Shown here: piece after piece, positions 56,748 to 64,000 of the stretch
Position numbering within the stretch: the stretch's first letter is position 1
How the letters are laid out: each line of letters begins with the position of its first letter
Source of the DNA: Mycobacterium sp. D16Q14
GTDB taxonomy: Bacteria; Actinomycetota; Actinomycetes; Mycobacteriales; Mycobacteriaceae
DNA length: 64,000 nucleotides
Reading direction: 5' to 3'
Assembly (NCBI GenBank): GCA_002013415.1
Contig: MAEX01000004.1
Location: 248,001 to 312,000 of the forward strand
The notes under the pieces: generated by a model
Databases searched by the model: none
The model's input: only the letters and a program-made list of their open reading frames with translations
What the model was told of the DNA's origin: nothing
Translations under genes and position numbers: made by a program

Positions 56748-57974
56748 GTGCGCGGCGGAGAGATTAAGGCCCTCACGGGACTTCGCATCATCGCCGCGCT
56801 CTGGGTTGTGCTCTTCCACTTCCGCCCGCTGCTGGAGGAATCCGTCCCCGGATTCCGCTCTGCGCTCGCCCCCGTCCTCAACTGTGGCGCTCAGGGCGTC
56901 GATCTTTTCTTCATTCTGAGCGGGTTCGTCCTCACCTGGAATTACCTCGACCGCATGGGTCACACCTGGTCGACCCGCGAAACGCTGCATTTCCTGTGGC
57001 TGCGCCTGGCCCGGGTGTGGCCCGTCTACCTGGTCACCCTGCATCTGGCTGCCCTGTGGCTGATCTTCACCATGCACGTCGGCCACATTCCGCCCGAGAG
57101 CGATGTCACCAGCGGATTCAATGCCGTCAGCTATGTGCGTCAGCTTTTCCTGGTGCAGCTGTGGTTCCAGCCGTTCTTCGATGGCTCCAGCTGGGACGGA
57201 CCTGCCTGGTCGATCAGCGCGGAATGGCTGGCGTATCTACTATTCGGCGCCCTGATTCTGGTTGTCTTCCGTATGGCGCACGCCACCAGGGCTCGCAGCC
57301 TCATGGTCCTGGCCGTCGTCGCGTCGATGCCGCCGGTGATCATGCTGCTGCTGACGGGTCAGTTCTACACACCATGGAGCTGGTTGCCGCGCATCGTCAT
57401 GCAGTTCACCGCGGGTGCGCTGGCCTGCGCGGCAGTGAGCCGGCTGCGCCTGACACACCGCGCACGCCAGGCGGCCGGCTACCTCGCGCTGCTGATGATC
57501 GTCGTGATCGTGGGTGCTCTCTACTACCTGGACGCCAACCCGATCTCGCACGTCACCGATAGCAGTGGGCTGGTCGACGTTCTGTTCGTGCCACTGGTCA
57601 TGGCCCTGTCGGTGGGCGTCGGCTCGTTGCCGGTCCTGCTCTCGACGCGGGTGATGGTCTACGGCGGACAGATCTCCTTCGGGCTCTACATGGTGCATGA
57701 GCTCGTGCACACGGCGTGGATCTGGGCGGCCAAGCAGTTCGAGCTCTCACTCACGGACCCGGGCGGCGGATGGATCATGCTCGGTTTGTTGGCGCTGGCC
57801 GTCGTGCTCGCCATGTGTCTCTATCACTGGGTAGAGGAGCCGGGGCGACGCTGGATGCGCAGCATGATTGGCGTCACCAAGCCGGCGGTCACCGATCACT
57901 CCGCCCATAACGGTCAGAAACACCCCGCGAGTGCCGAGCAGGAGCCGGTGTCGACCACCGTAACGCGCCGTTAG
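56748..57974 (+). CDS. Acyltransferase 3 family membrane protein
   Basis: The 408-residue protein has about ten membrane spans. The N-terminal signature GEIKALTGLRIIAALWVVLFHFRPLL contains the essential His of acyltransferase-3 enzymes. VDLFFILSGFVLTWNYLDR and FLWLRLARVWPVYLVTL give the R-x-x-R motif after helix 2. WDGPAWSISAEWLAYLLFG is also characteristic. The family O-acetylates or acylates cell-surface sugars or lipids across the membrane. The next gene encodes a secreted SGNH hydrolase, a common partner or fused domain in such systems. GTG start; GGAG lies 17-20 bases upstream, so the RBS is weak. Confidence 0.9.
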   Translation: MRGGEIKALTGLRIIAALWVVLFHFRPLLEESVPGFRSALAPVLNCGAQGVDLFFILSGFVLTWNYLDRMGHTWSTRETLHFLWLRLARVWPVYLVTLHLAALWLIFTMHVGHIPPESDVTSGFNAVSYVRQLFLVQLWFQPFFDGSSWDGPAWSISAEWLAYLLFGALILVVFRMAHATRARSLMVLAVVASMPPVIMLLLTGQFYTPWSWLPRIVMQFTAGALACAAVSRLRLTHRARQAAGYLALLMIVVIVGALYYLDANPISHVTDSSGLVDVLFVPLVMALSVGVGSLPVLLSTRVMVYGGQISFGLYMVHELVHTAWIWAAKQFELSLTDPGGGWIMLGLLALAVVLAMCLYHWVEEPGRRWMRSMIGVTKPAVTDHSAHNGQKHPASAEQEPVSTTVTRR

Positions 57975-58046
57975 TTTCAAACGAATAACGCTGTGCCGCA
58001 GTCGGGTTTGAGGGCCCGTAAAATGCTGGGGACAGTGGAGGTAGCA

Positions 58047-58739
58047 GTGGTCCGTCTGGCGGCGTTCGTCATCGCATGCGCGTTTCTCTTCGGTGTGGCT
58101 GCCCCACAGCCCGCACCGGCGCGCTCCTACCGACTCGCCTACTTAGGTTCCGGGCTGAACCATGTCGCGGTGGTCAGCGATTCGTACACCACCGGCACCA
58201 GGGAAGGCGGGCTGGGCGCCAAATCGTGGACATCGCTGACCTGGCGGATGCTGAGCCGTGAAGGTGTCCGGGTTACTGCAGATGTCGCGGCCGAAGGACG
58301 CGCCGGATACGGCGTGCGCGGTGACCACGGCAGCGTTTTCGCCGACCTCACCGGCCGGGTAGTGCATCCCGACGACGAGCTCGTGGTGTTCTTTGGCTCG
58401 CGCAATGACCAGGGCGTTGATCCCGATGTGTACGCCGAGGCGACCCGCAACACGCTGGCGTCGGCACGGCGGATGGCTCCGGCGGCCAAGCTGCTGGTGA
58501 TCGGCCCACCCTGGCCGACGGCCGATGTCCCCGACGTGGTGCTGCAGCTGCGCGACATCCTGTACGGCGAGGCCCACGCGATCGGCGCATCCTGGGTAGA
58601 CCCGTTGGCCGAACGGTGGTTCGTCGGGCGTCCGGAGCTGATCGGCTCCGATGGCGTGCACCCCAACGATGCCGGGCACGCCTACATGGCGGACAAGATC
58701 GCCCCGCTCATCGGCACGCGGCTGACCCGTCGGCTTTAG
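58047..58739 (+). CDS. Secreted SGNH/GDSL hydrolase
   Basis: The 230-residue protein has a signal peptide VRLAAFVIACAFLFGVAAPQPAPA. Catalytic blocks are block I VAVVSDSYTTGTREGG (Ser, S-D-S instead of G-D-S), block II with Gly in RAGYGVRGD, block III FFGSRNDQG (Asn), and block V SDGVHPNDAGHAYM (Asp and His). The GTG start has GGAGG five bases upstream and directly precedes the signal; longer in-frame starts exist 18 codons before. It probably deacylates the product or a related substrate of the upstream acyltransferase. Its stop overlaps the convergent broken acetyltransferase gene. Confidence 0.88.
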   Translation: MVRLAAFVIACAFLFGVAAPQPAPARSYRLAYLGSGLNHVAVVSDSYTTGTREGGLGAKSWTSLTWRMLSREGVRVTADVAAEGRAGYGVRGDHGSVFADLTGRVVHPDDELVVFFGSRNDQGVDPDVYAEATRNTLASARRMAPAAKLLVIGPPWPTADVPDVVLQLRDILYGEAHAIGASWVDPLAERWFVGRPELIGSDGVHPNDAGHAYMADKIAPLIGTRLTRRL

Positions 58740-59220
58740 TCTGCGACCAGGCGGCCGTTATCGAAGGAACCGAACACCGCCCAGTGATCCAGCTCCACCT
58801 GGGCACTATCCAGGTCCTGTTCCAAGGCAACCGATTCGAACGCTGCGAAGATGGCTGCGTCGTCCGCCGTCAGCCGACGGATATCTCCGGTTGGTACCTC
58901 GGCCGCGAGTGCGGCGCGGGCGTCGTCGGTGAAGTAGAACAGGTTGTCCGCATCGTGCATTGCGATGCCTGCGTTGTCCAGGTTGTCCCAGAAGTCGGAC
59001 TCCGAAATTGTTTGGGCGCCGTTGATTCCGACGCGCTTGGCGAGTTCCGGAACGAGCGCGACGCCGGTCTTGCCGGCCACCGTGCACAGCACCATCAGCT
59101 GGCTGTCCTCGTCGAGGTTGGAGTAGACGGCGAGCTGGAAGTTCTCATCGCTTTGCCGACGGTGCCGCGACCCAGGGAGCTGCGCCAGAAATCGGTGATG
59201 ATCGGGGAGAAATCAGGCAT
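58736..59220 (-). pseudogene. GNAT acetyltransferase-like gene, frameshifted and 3'-truncated
   Basis: Two overlapping frames together make one protein: MPDFSPIITDFWRSSLGRGTVGK in one frame, then DENFQLAVYSNLDEDSQL and VLCTVAGKTGVALVPELAKRVGINGAQ in the next. The switch is at a run of three A on the minus strand (T at 59152-59154); one extra A would restore G-K-S-D-E-N. The join then reads about 161 residues and ends HWAVFGSFDNGRLVAD-stop, which is where the acetyl-CoA-binding half of such GNAT proteins normally begins. So the gene lacks both reading-frame integrity and the C-terminal domain. The frameshift could be a sequencing error; the truncation could not be explained that way. Confidence 0.65.
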
Positions 59221-59320
59221 CGGCTCTATCTTGTTTGAGGTAATCGATATGGCCCAAACGGATCCAGAGCAGATACCGGGATGGGGTGGCGCCACGAATA
59301 CTGCGGTGAGTCATCATGAA

Positions 59321-59358
59321 TCAGGCCGCCTACGTCCCGGGGGACGCAGGCGGCCTGA
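59321..59358. terminator. Long hairpin between broken GNAT gene and Mtb12-like gene
   Basis: An 18-bp stem (TCAGGCCGCCT at its base, one internal mismatch) with a two-base loop occupies 59321-59358, 23 bases past the minus-strand stop of the secreted antigen gene. No U-run follows on either strand. Confidence 0.65.
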
Positions 59359-59381
59359 TCTAGTTCTGAAGTTCTAACGCG

Positions 59382-59966
59382 TCAGTGCAGCAGCGACGTC
59401 AGCAGGGGATTGCCCGAGGTCTCGGCTCGCTTCTCCGGATCGGTGCAGTCCTTCCACTTTCCGTTCTCCTGCACGAACTCACGCTGCTGGTTGGCGGTTA
59501 CGTCGTGACCCTGCGCGGTGACTGCCGCGGTCGCAGTCGGCCCGGTGACGTTGATGTCCGAGACGTTGTAGGTGACGCCGGAGAGCACCTCGCGCGCCGC
59601 GTTGCGGAACGAAGTCCGGTAGGCCTTGTCGTCGTTGTTCTGGATCGCGGTGGTCAGCGCCTGGGTGGTGGGGCCGGAGACCCCTGCCGCCGAGGCGACC
59701 GCGCTGATCATTCCGGGTCCGTAGCCGGAGATTTCACTGATCGGGGGGATCTGGTCTTCGGCGGACTTCGAGGCGATCGTGCCCCGGTACTTGTCGCAGA
59801 AGAATGTCGAGAGCGTGGCGTTGTCGAGCGACTTGATAGCCGAAGCCTCGCCGGAAATGATCTGCCGGACCTGCTGCTCATCGGCAGGGGCGGCGGCGGC
59901 CAGCGCCGGTCCGCTGAGTGCGGCTGCCAGCGCGATCACGCCAGCGCCCATAAGGCGATTCTTCAT
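59382..59966 (-). CDS. Secreted Mtb12-like low-molecular-weight antigen
   Basis: The 194-residue protein has signal peptide MKNRLMGAGVIALAAALSGPALAAAAP. The mature NTF2-like domain is EQQVRQIISGEASAIKSLDNATLSTFFCDKYRGTIAS, then ALTTAIQNNDDKAYRTSFRNAAREVLSGVTYNVSDINVTGPTATAAVTAQGHDV, and a terminal WKDC. The two cysteines probably form the disulphide of the family. The ATG follows GGGAG; a start 10 codons earlier lacks a signal-like N-terminus. The same F-F-C-x-K-Y motif occurs in the membrane protein at 52193-52798. Confidence 0.85.
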   Translation of the reverse strand: MKNRLMGAGVIALAAALSGPALAAAAPADEQQVRQIISGEASAIKSLDNATLSTFFCDKYRGTIASKSAEDQIPPISEISGYGPGMISAVASAAGVSGPTTQALTTAIQNNDDKAYRTSFRNAAREVLSGVTYNVSDINVTGPTATAAVTAQGHDVTANQQREFVQENGKWKDCTDPEKRAETSGNPLLTSLLH

Positions 59967-60035
59967 CTGAAAGCTCCCATCGTCGGGTTTTGTCAAAAAC
60001 CTTACCGAATGAAATGTCGTGCTCCTGCTTAGCTG

Positions 60036-60179
60036 TTACCGGTACATCGCGATCAGGAGCACCAGCCCTGCCAGCACGCCGATCAGCATCACGGCCTTGC
60101 GCAGCTTCCACACGAGAAGCAGACCGATGGCAATGGCCGCGAGAGCGACAGGATTCGACGCGAGTTCAGAGACGGCCAT
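60036..60179 (-). CDS. 47-residue small membrane protein
   Basis: A short minus-strand gene reads [20 protein letters not shown], then [20 protein letters not shown], then LLIAMYR and stop. It has two hydrophobic helices (about 10-24 and 29-45) separated by a basic turn K-L-R-K, an arrangement of small hairpin membrane proteins. The upstream GTGGAGATATGG gives GGAGA before the ATG. It lies between the Mtb12-like gene and the tRNA terminator, on the same strand as both. The coding frame is free of rare features; function unknown. Confidence 0.65.
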   Translation of the reverse strand: MAVSELASNPVALAAIAIGLLLVWKLRKAVMLIGVLAGLVLLIAMYR

Positions 60180-60231
60180 ATCTCCACCATGTCACGGTCG
60201 TGGGGTAACGCGCTGCTCCGCCATGCGTATG

Positions 60232-60270
60232 AAAAAGGCCCTGACCTGGTATTCCCTGGTCAGGGCCTTA
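60232..60270 (-). terminator. Rho-independent terminator of tRNA-Pro
   Basis: On the minus strand, AAGGCCCTGACC and GGTCAGGGCCTT (12-bp arms, 60235-60246 and 60258-60269) flank an 11-base loop; a run of five T (60232-60236, the first two pairing within the stem) closes it. It lies just after the tRNA. Confidence 0.85.
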
Positions 60271-60280
60271 CTTCCAGCGT

Positions 60281-60353
<73 letters not shown>

Positions 60354-60455
60354 CTTTGAAGCCACGCAAGGGTATCGCATCGAGGCCATCGGCCGCGAAT
60401 GCGTTGAACCGCGGGTCCCAAAACCGGATGTGACGTGCCCTTATTGTCGCGAGAC

Positions 60456-61559
60456 CTAGCCCCAGTAGCCGGTGTCCTCGAAATCGGCCAGACGCTCCGA
60501 CGGCGCATTGAGATCGAATCCCTGCTCGGCGACCCAGGCGTCGTTGAAGTAGGTGTCGACATACCGATCACCGGTGTCGGCCAGCAGTGTCACCACCGAC
60601 CCGGGGACACCATCACGTGCCATCTCAGAAATGAGTCGGAACGCGCCGCAGAGGTTGGTTCCCGTCGACGCCCCCACCCGGCGGCCCAGCACTCTGCTGG
60701 CGTGTCTCATCACCGCCACCGAAGCGGCATCGGGTACCTGTTCCATGCGGTCCACCACGGTCGGCAGGAACGAGGATTCCACCCGGGGGCGTCCGATGCC
60801 CTCGATGCGCGACGAAATCCCTGTCACCACTTCACGTCCCGCGATGTATGACGGGTAGAAGGCCGAGTTGTCGGGATCCGCCACGCACAATTGGGTGGGG
60901 TAGCGCCGGTACCGGATGTACCGCCCGATCGTCGCGCTGGTGCCGCCGGTGCCCGCGCCGACCACGATCCACGTTGGCAGCGGGTGCTTTTCATGATGCA
61001 TCTGGTTGAAGATCGATTCGGCGATGTTGTTGTTTCCGCGCCAGTCGGTCGCTCGTTCGGCGTTGGTGAACTGGTCTAGATAGTGTCCGCCGGTCTCGTC
61101 GGCGAGTCGCTGTGCCTCGGCGTACACCTGCTGCGCCTCATCGACGAAATGACAACGGCCACCCTGAGACTCGATCAAGGCGATCTTGCTGGGGCTCGTC
61201 GAGGCGGTCATCACCGCGATGAATGGCAACCCTAGCAGTTGCGCGAAATAGGCCTCGGAGACGGCGGTCGAACCGGAGGAGGCCTCCACGATCGTGGTGC
61301 CTTCCCCGATGAACCCGTTACACAGCGAGTACAGGAAAAGGGAACGCGCCAAACGATGTTTGAGGCTCCCGGTGATGTGCGTGGACTCGTCCTTGAGATA
61401 CAGCTGCACATCCACGGTGTCGGCCCAGGCCGCAGGCAACGGATATCGCAGCAAGTGCGTGTCGGCGCTACGGCGGGCGTCCGCCTCGATCAACCGGACC
61501 GCGTTATCGGCCCACACGCGGCTCACGTCACTGCGCGGTGGCGCTGGGCAGCCGGTCAC
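60456..61559 (-). CDS. cds1: L-cysteine desulfhydrase Cds1 (PLP, cysteine-synthase fold)
   Basis: The 367-residue fold-type II PLP enzyme has [19 protein letters not shown] (Schiff-base Lys67), [19 protein letters not shown] (substrate loop), the PLP phosphate loop [20 protein letters not shown], and [17 protein letters not shown]. It is longer than CysK/CysM and has the extra [14 protein letters not shown] segment of Cds1. It degrades cysteine to pyruvate, sulfide and ammonia. Order cds1-metallophosphoesterase-ponA2 equals M. tuberculosis Rv3684-Rv3682. It overlaps the upstream phosphoesterase gene by 32 bases. Confidence 0.92.
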   Translation of the reverse strand: MTGCPAPPRSDVSRVWADNAVRLIEADARRSADTHLLRYPLPAAWADTVDVQLYLKDESTHITGSLKHRLARSLFLYSLCNGFIGEGTTIVEASSGSTAVSEAYFAQLLGLPFIAVMTASTSPSKIALIESQGGRCHFVDEAQQVYAEAQRLADETGGHYLDQFTNAERATDWRGNNNIAESIFNQMHHEKHPLPTWIVVGAGTGGTSATIGRYIRYRRYPTQLCVADPDNSAFYPSYIAGREVVTGISSRIEGIGRPRVESSFLPTVVDRMEQVPDAASVAVMRHASRVLGRRVGASTGTNLCGAFRLISEMARDGVPGSVVTLLADTGDRYVDTYFNDAWVAEQGFDLNAPSERLADFEDTGYWG

Positions 61560-62493
61560 CGGATTCGGCGTCGGCCCCTTGGCCGCGGATGCGTGCGGGC
61601 ACCAGTGTCAGCAGCGTCGCCTCTGGGCGGCAGAAGAACCGCATGGGCGCGAACGGTGATGTCCCGATACCCGCCGACACGTGCAGCTGCGTGTGCGAAC
61701 CCCACTGCGACGGACCTTTCACCCGGGACCGATCCAGCTCGCAGTTGGTGACGATGGCTCCGTAGAACGGCAGGCACAGTTGGCCTCCGTGGGTGTGACC
61801 GGCCATCACCAGCTGGTAGCCATCCTCGGCGAAGCGATCCAGCACTCGCGGCTCTGGTGAATGAGTCAGTCCGAGTCGCAGCGTGGCCAGCGGATTGGGC
61901 ATTCCGGCGATGGTGTCGTAGCGGTCCCGGTGCAGATGTGGGTCGTCCACGCCGGCGGCCGCTATCCGCACGCCGGCGACCTCCATCTCATGACGAGTGT
62001 GGGTCATGTCGTGCCAACCACGCTCGGTGAACGCGGCGCGCAGATCCTGCCACGGCAGTGGTTCGCCGTGCTTGCGCTCGTCGCTCTTGTAGAGGTACTT
62101 GGCCGGATTCTTCAGCCGTGGGCCGAAGTAGTCGTTGCTTCCGAAGACGAAAAGCCCCGGGATCGAAAGCAAATCACCGAGCGCCTGGACGACCGAGGAC
62201 ACCGCCTTGGGGTGGGCCAGGTTGTCGCCGGTGTTGATCACCAGGTCCGGCTGCCATTGCGCCAGCTCACGCAACCAGGCCTGCTTGAGGCGCTGACCGG
62301 GCCGCATATGGATGTCGCTGATGTGCAGCACGCGCAGCGGGGAGGCGCCGGGATCGAGTACATCCATCGTTGCTTCACGGATGGTGAACGCGTTGCGTTC
62401 GATGATCGAGGCGTACCCGATGCCAAGCGCGGCCGAACCTGCCGAGTACGCCGCGGCCCGCTTGATAACCGTGTTGAACGACGTGTTCATCAT
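61528..62493 (-). CDS. Metallophosphoesterase (YkuE/YaeI-like)
   Basis: The 321-residue protein has an N-terminal signal-anchor-like helix ([18 protein letters not shown]) and calcineurin-like motifs: [38 protein letters not shown] (N-D-Y-F instead of N-H-D), LGLTHSPEP, and [18 protein letters not shown]. Such membrane-associated phosphoesterases act on UDP-sugar lipids or phosphodiesters. Position between ponA2 and cds1 is conserved in mycobacteria; an envelope role is likely. The C-terminus overlaps cds1. Confidence 0.92.
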   Translation of the reverse strand: MMNTSFNTVIKRAAAYSAGSAALGIGYASIIERNAFTIREATMDVLDPGASPLRVLHISDIHMRPGQRLKQAWLRELAQWQPDLVINTGDNLAHPKAVSSVVQALGDLLSIPGLFVFGSNDYFGPRLKNPAKYLYKSDERKHGEPLPWQDLRAAFTERGWHDMTHTRHEMEVAGVRIAAAGVDDPHLHRDRYDTIAGMPNPLATLRLGLTHSPEPRVLDRFAEDGYQLVMAGHTHGGQLCLPFYGAIVTNCELDRSRVKGPSQWGSHTQLHVSAGIGTSPFAPMRFFCRPEATLLTLVPARIRGQGADAESGDRLPSATAQ

Positions 62494-62583
62494 CCGAGAG
62501 TAACTCCGAAAGCTGAGTGGCCCCTGATCACCGGCGCGAAACGTGGCGAATTTCTCGTCGTGGATGATCCCCCGCGCGCTAGA

Positions 62584-64000
62584 TCACGGGGGCGGCGCGA
62601 GCACCGGCACGGTGATCGGCGGCAGGCCGGGAATGTTGACGACCGTGGTGGTCATCTCGCCTGGCGGGCCGCCAAAGCCCGGAATGACGATCGGCGGCGG
62701 GGCCGGCGGGATGCCGTTACTCAACAAGATGGTGATGGTGGAGCCGGGGATGGTGGTCCCGGACGGGCTGGTGCCCACAACCTCGTTGAACGGCGCGGTG
62801 CTGTTCACGACGCTGGCCTGATCAGCCACCTTGAATCCGGCCTTCTTGAGGGCGTCACGCGCCTCGCTCTCGCGCAACCCGCTGATGCTGGGCACCTTGG
62901 AGCCCGGACCTCCCTCGACATACCGCGGTTCAGTGGGCGGCAAGGCGGTGGGGCCGTAGTTCTCGGCAATCGGCTTCATGGCCTCGAACCAGGCCCGCGC
63001 CGGCTCATTGCCGCCGTACAGGTTTCCGTCGCCGCACTTGCGCAGTGGGAACGAGCACAGATCGCCGGGGTTCGTGGAGTCGTCGAAGATGTAGCTCGCC
63101 CCGGCCAAGTTGTTGGTAAAGCCCAGGAACGCCGAAGACCGATGTGCCTCAGTGGTTCCCGTCTTACTGGACAACGGCAGGCCCCAACCGACCGAACCTG
63201 CTGAACCTGCGGCGGTGCCGCCGGGCTGGTCGTCCTTGCTCAGGGCGTTCGCGAGAGTGTTGGCCAATCCGGTGGGCACCACCTGCTCGCACGACTCGGT
63301 GGTCGTCGGCACCTCTTTGCCGTGGCGGTCGAAGACCTTGTCGATGGGATTGGGTGGGCACCATTTGCCCCCCGAGGCCAAAGTGGCTGCCACATTGGAT
63401 AATTCGAGGGCATTGACCTGGATGGGGCCCAGTGTGAACGAGCCCAGGTTGTACTTCTTGATGTAGTCGGCCAGGCTCTCGTCGCCCTCGGGGTCATAGG
63501 GCTTGGCGGTGCCCGCCTGCGCGTAGGAGCGCATGCCCAGTTTCACGGCCATATCGACGGCCTTGGACACGCCGATCGACTGAATAAGCTTGGCGAACGC
63601 GGTGTTCGGCGAGGTCGCCAGGGCATCGGTCACACTCATTTGCCCGCGGTAGTTGCCGACGTTCTTGACGCACCAGGTGTCCTTGGGGCAGCCCTTGGTA
63701 CCGTCGCTGCTGCCGAGGCCCTTGGCCGCGAAAGTGGGCGGCACGTCGAGCACGGTGTTGATACCCATGCCCATATCCATGGCCGCGGCGATCGTGAAGA
63801 TCTTGAAGATCGAGCCGGCGCCGTCGCCGACAAGCGAGAACGGCTGCGGCTGCATGGTCTCGTTGGTCGCGCCATCCAGACCGTAGGTGCGGCTGGAGGC
63901 CATGGCCAGGATGGGGTGGCTGGTCTGCCCGGGTTTGATGACGCTCATGACGTCGGCAACGCCGTTGAGGCCCGGATCGGCGACGTGCGAGACCGCCTGT
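62584..64000 (-). CDS. ponA2: Penicillin-binding protein PonA2, C-terminal part (5' end outside window)
   Basis: The visible 472 codons are open to the window edge (entering as QAVSHVADPGLNGVADVM). They cover most of the transpeptidase domain after its S-x-x-K: SVTDALATSPNTAFAKLIQ (S-x-N), GWGLPLSSKTGTTEAHRSSAF (K-T-G). A PASTA domain follows (VPSISGLRESEARDALKKAGFKVADQASVVNSTAPFNEVVG) and a Pro/Thr-rich tail. PonA2 is a bifunctional class A PBP; the glycosyltransferase half lies beyond 64000. Transcribed ahead of the phosphoesterase (90-bp gap). Confidence 0.95.
   Translation of the reverse strand, partial: QAVSHVADPGLNGVADVMSVIKPGQTSHPILAMASSRTYGLDGATNETMQPQPFSLVGDGAGSIFKIFTIAAAMDMGMGINTVLDVPPTFAAKGLGSSDGTKGCPKDTWCVKNVGNYRGQMSVTDALATSPNTAFAKLIQSIGVSKAVDMAVKLGMRSYAQAGTAKPYDPEGDESLADYIKKYNLGSFTLGPIQVNALELSNVAATLASGGKWCPPNPIDKVFDRHGKEVPTTTESCEQVVPTGLANTLANALSKDDQPGGTAAGSAGSVGWGLPLSSKTGTTEAHRSSAFLGFTNNLAGASYIFDDSTNPGDLCSFPLRKCGDGNLYGGNEPARAWFEAMKPIAENYGPTALPPTEPRYVEGGPGSKVPSISGLRESEARDALKKAGFKVADQASVVNSTAPFNEVVGTSPSGTTIPGSTITILLSNGIPPAPPPIVIPGFGGPPGEMTTTVVNIPGLPPITVPVLAPPP

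Noticed and set aside
61861..63204. Plus-strand 447-codon frame opposite the phosphoesterase and ponA2
   Set aside because: It runs antisense across two well-supported genes and the gap between them and has no recognisable domain.

Overview
The window looks like chromosome of a rapidly growing mycobacterium, most likely the Mycobacteroides abscessus/chelonae group. The evidence is the GC-rich codon use, many GTG starts, ATGA/GTGA stop-start overlaps, the ergothioneine cluster egtABCDE, PknH-type secreted sensor domains, mycobacterial LexA, KstR and FurA sites, and gene order. Several blocks follow the order of M. tuberculosis Rv3682-Rv3709 (ponA2, metallophosphoesterase, cds1; a MoxR2 cluster; glpK; the egt genes; asd-ask), with rearrangements and insertions. 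Species assignment is inference.

Layout. 0-5 kb: a divergent nitroreductase (cut by the window edge), the aspartate-pathway pair ask-asd with an internal ask beta start, a small membrane protein and a secreted DUF4185 protein. 4.7-11 kb: a TPR protein, an alpha/beta hydrolase, a DUF486 protein, a leaderless Fur regulator with haem catalase, Ohr, two secreted PknH-C-like proteins and a flavin nitronate monooxygenase behind a KstR-like box. 11-17 kb: Amt, a methyltransferase-like membrane protein, a CHAT-like protein, three more PknH-C-like proteins and a PfkB kinase. 17-21 kb: an amino-sugar operon on the minus strand (sugar MFS, BadF-type kinase, SIS deaminase, a NagA reduced to its catalytic core). 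21-24 kb: a luciferase-like oxidoreductase, a SnoaL protein and an SDR behind a palindromic operator. 23.6-31.6 kb: egtABCDE, two tandem secreted paralogues and a second glutamate-cysteine-ligase-like enzyme. 31.8-33.3 kb: a type VII-secretion-like pair whose second protein carries a lysozyme-like domain. 33-40 kb: TetR, a thiolase/hydratase/dehydrogenase beta-oxidation set, glpF-glpK and a PadR regulator. 40-49 kb: a ParB-like-fold protein, a cation/proton antiporter, and the conserved RDD/SpoIIM/DUF58/MoxR/DUF4350/DUF4129 membrane cluster. 49-53 kb: a SAM methyltransferase, a DUF222-HNH (13E12-type) protein, an AlkA-like glycosylase and a proline-rich membrane protein.

53.0-56.5 kb is an inserted-looking restriction-modification island: a NaeI-like type IIE endonuclease, an HNH endonuclease, a C5-cytosine methyltransferase and a Vsr mismatch endonuclease. 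Eight copies of a 7-bp repeat lie between the two nuclease genes, and a perfect mycobacterial LexA box lies between the methyltransferase and vsr. 56.7-64 kb: a membrane acyltransferase and an SGNH hydrolase (probable envelope modification), a broken GNAT acetyltransferase, an Mtb12-like secreted antigen, a 47-residue membrane protein too short for usual gene calling, tRNA-Pro(CGG) with terminator, cds1, a metallophosphoesterase and the 3' part of ponA2.

No stretch longer than 300 bases lacks a gene. The most interesting signals are the SOS-linked restriction island with its heptamer repeat, the secreted lysozyme-like effector pair, the CHAT-like protein, the core-only NagA, and several unassigned operator arrays.
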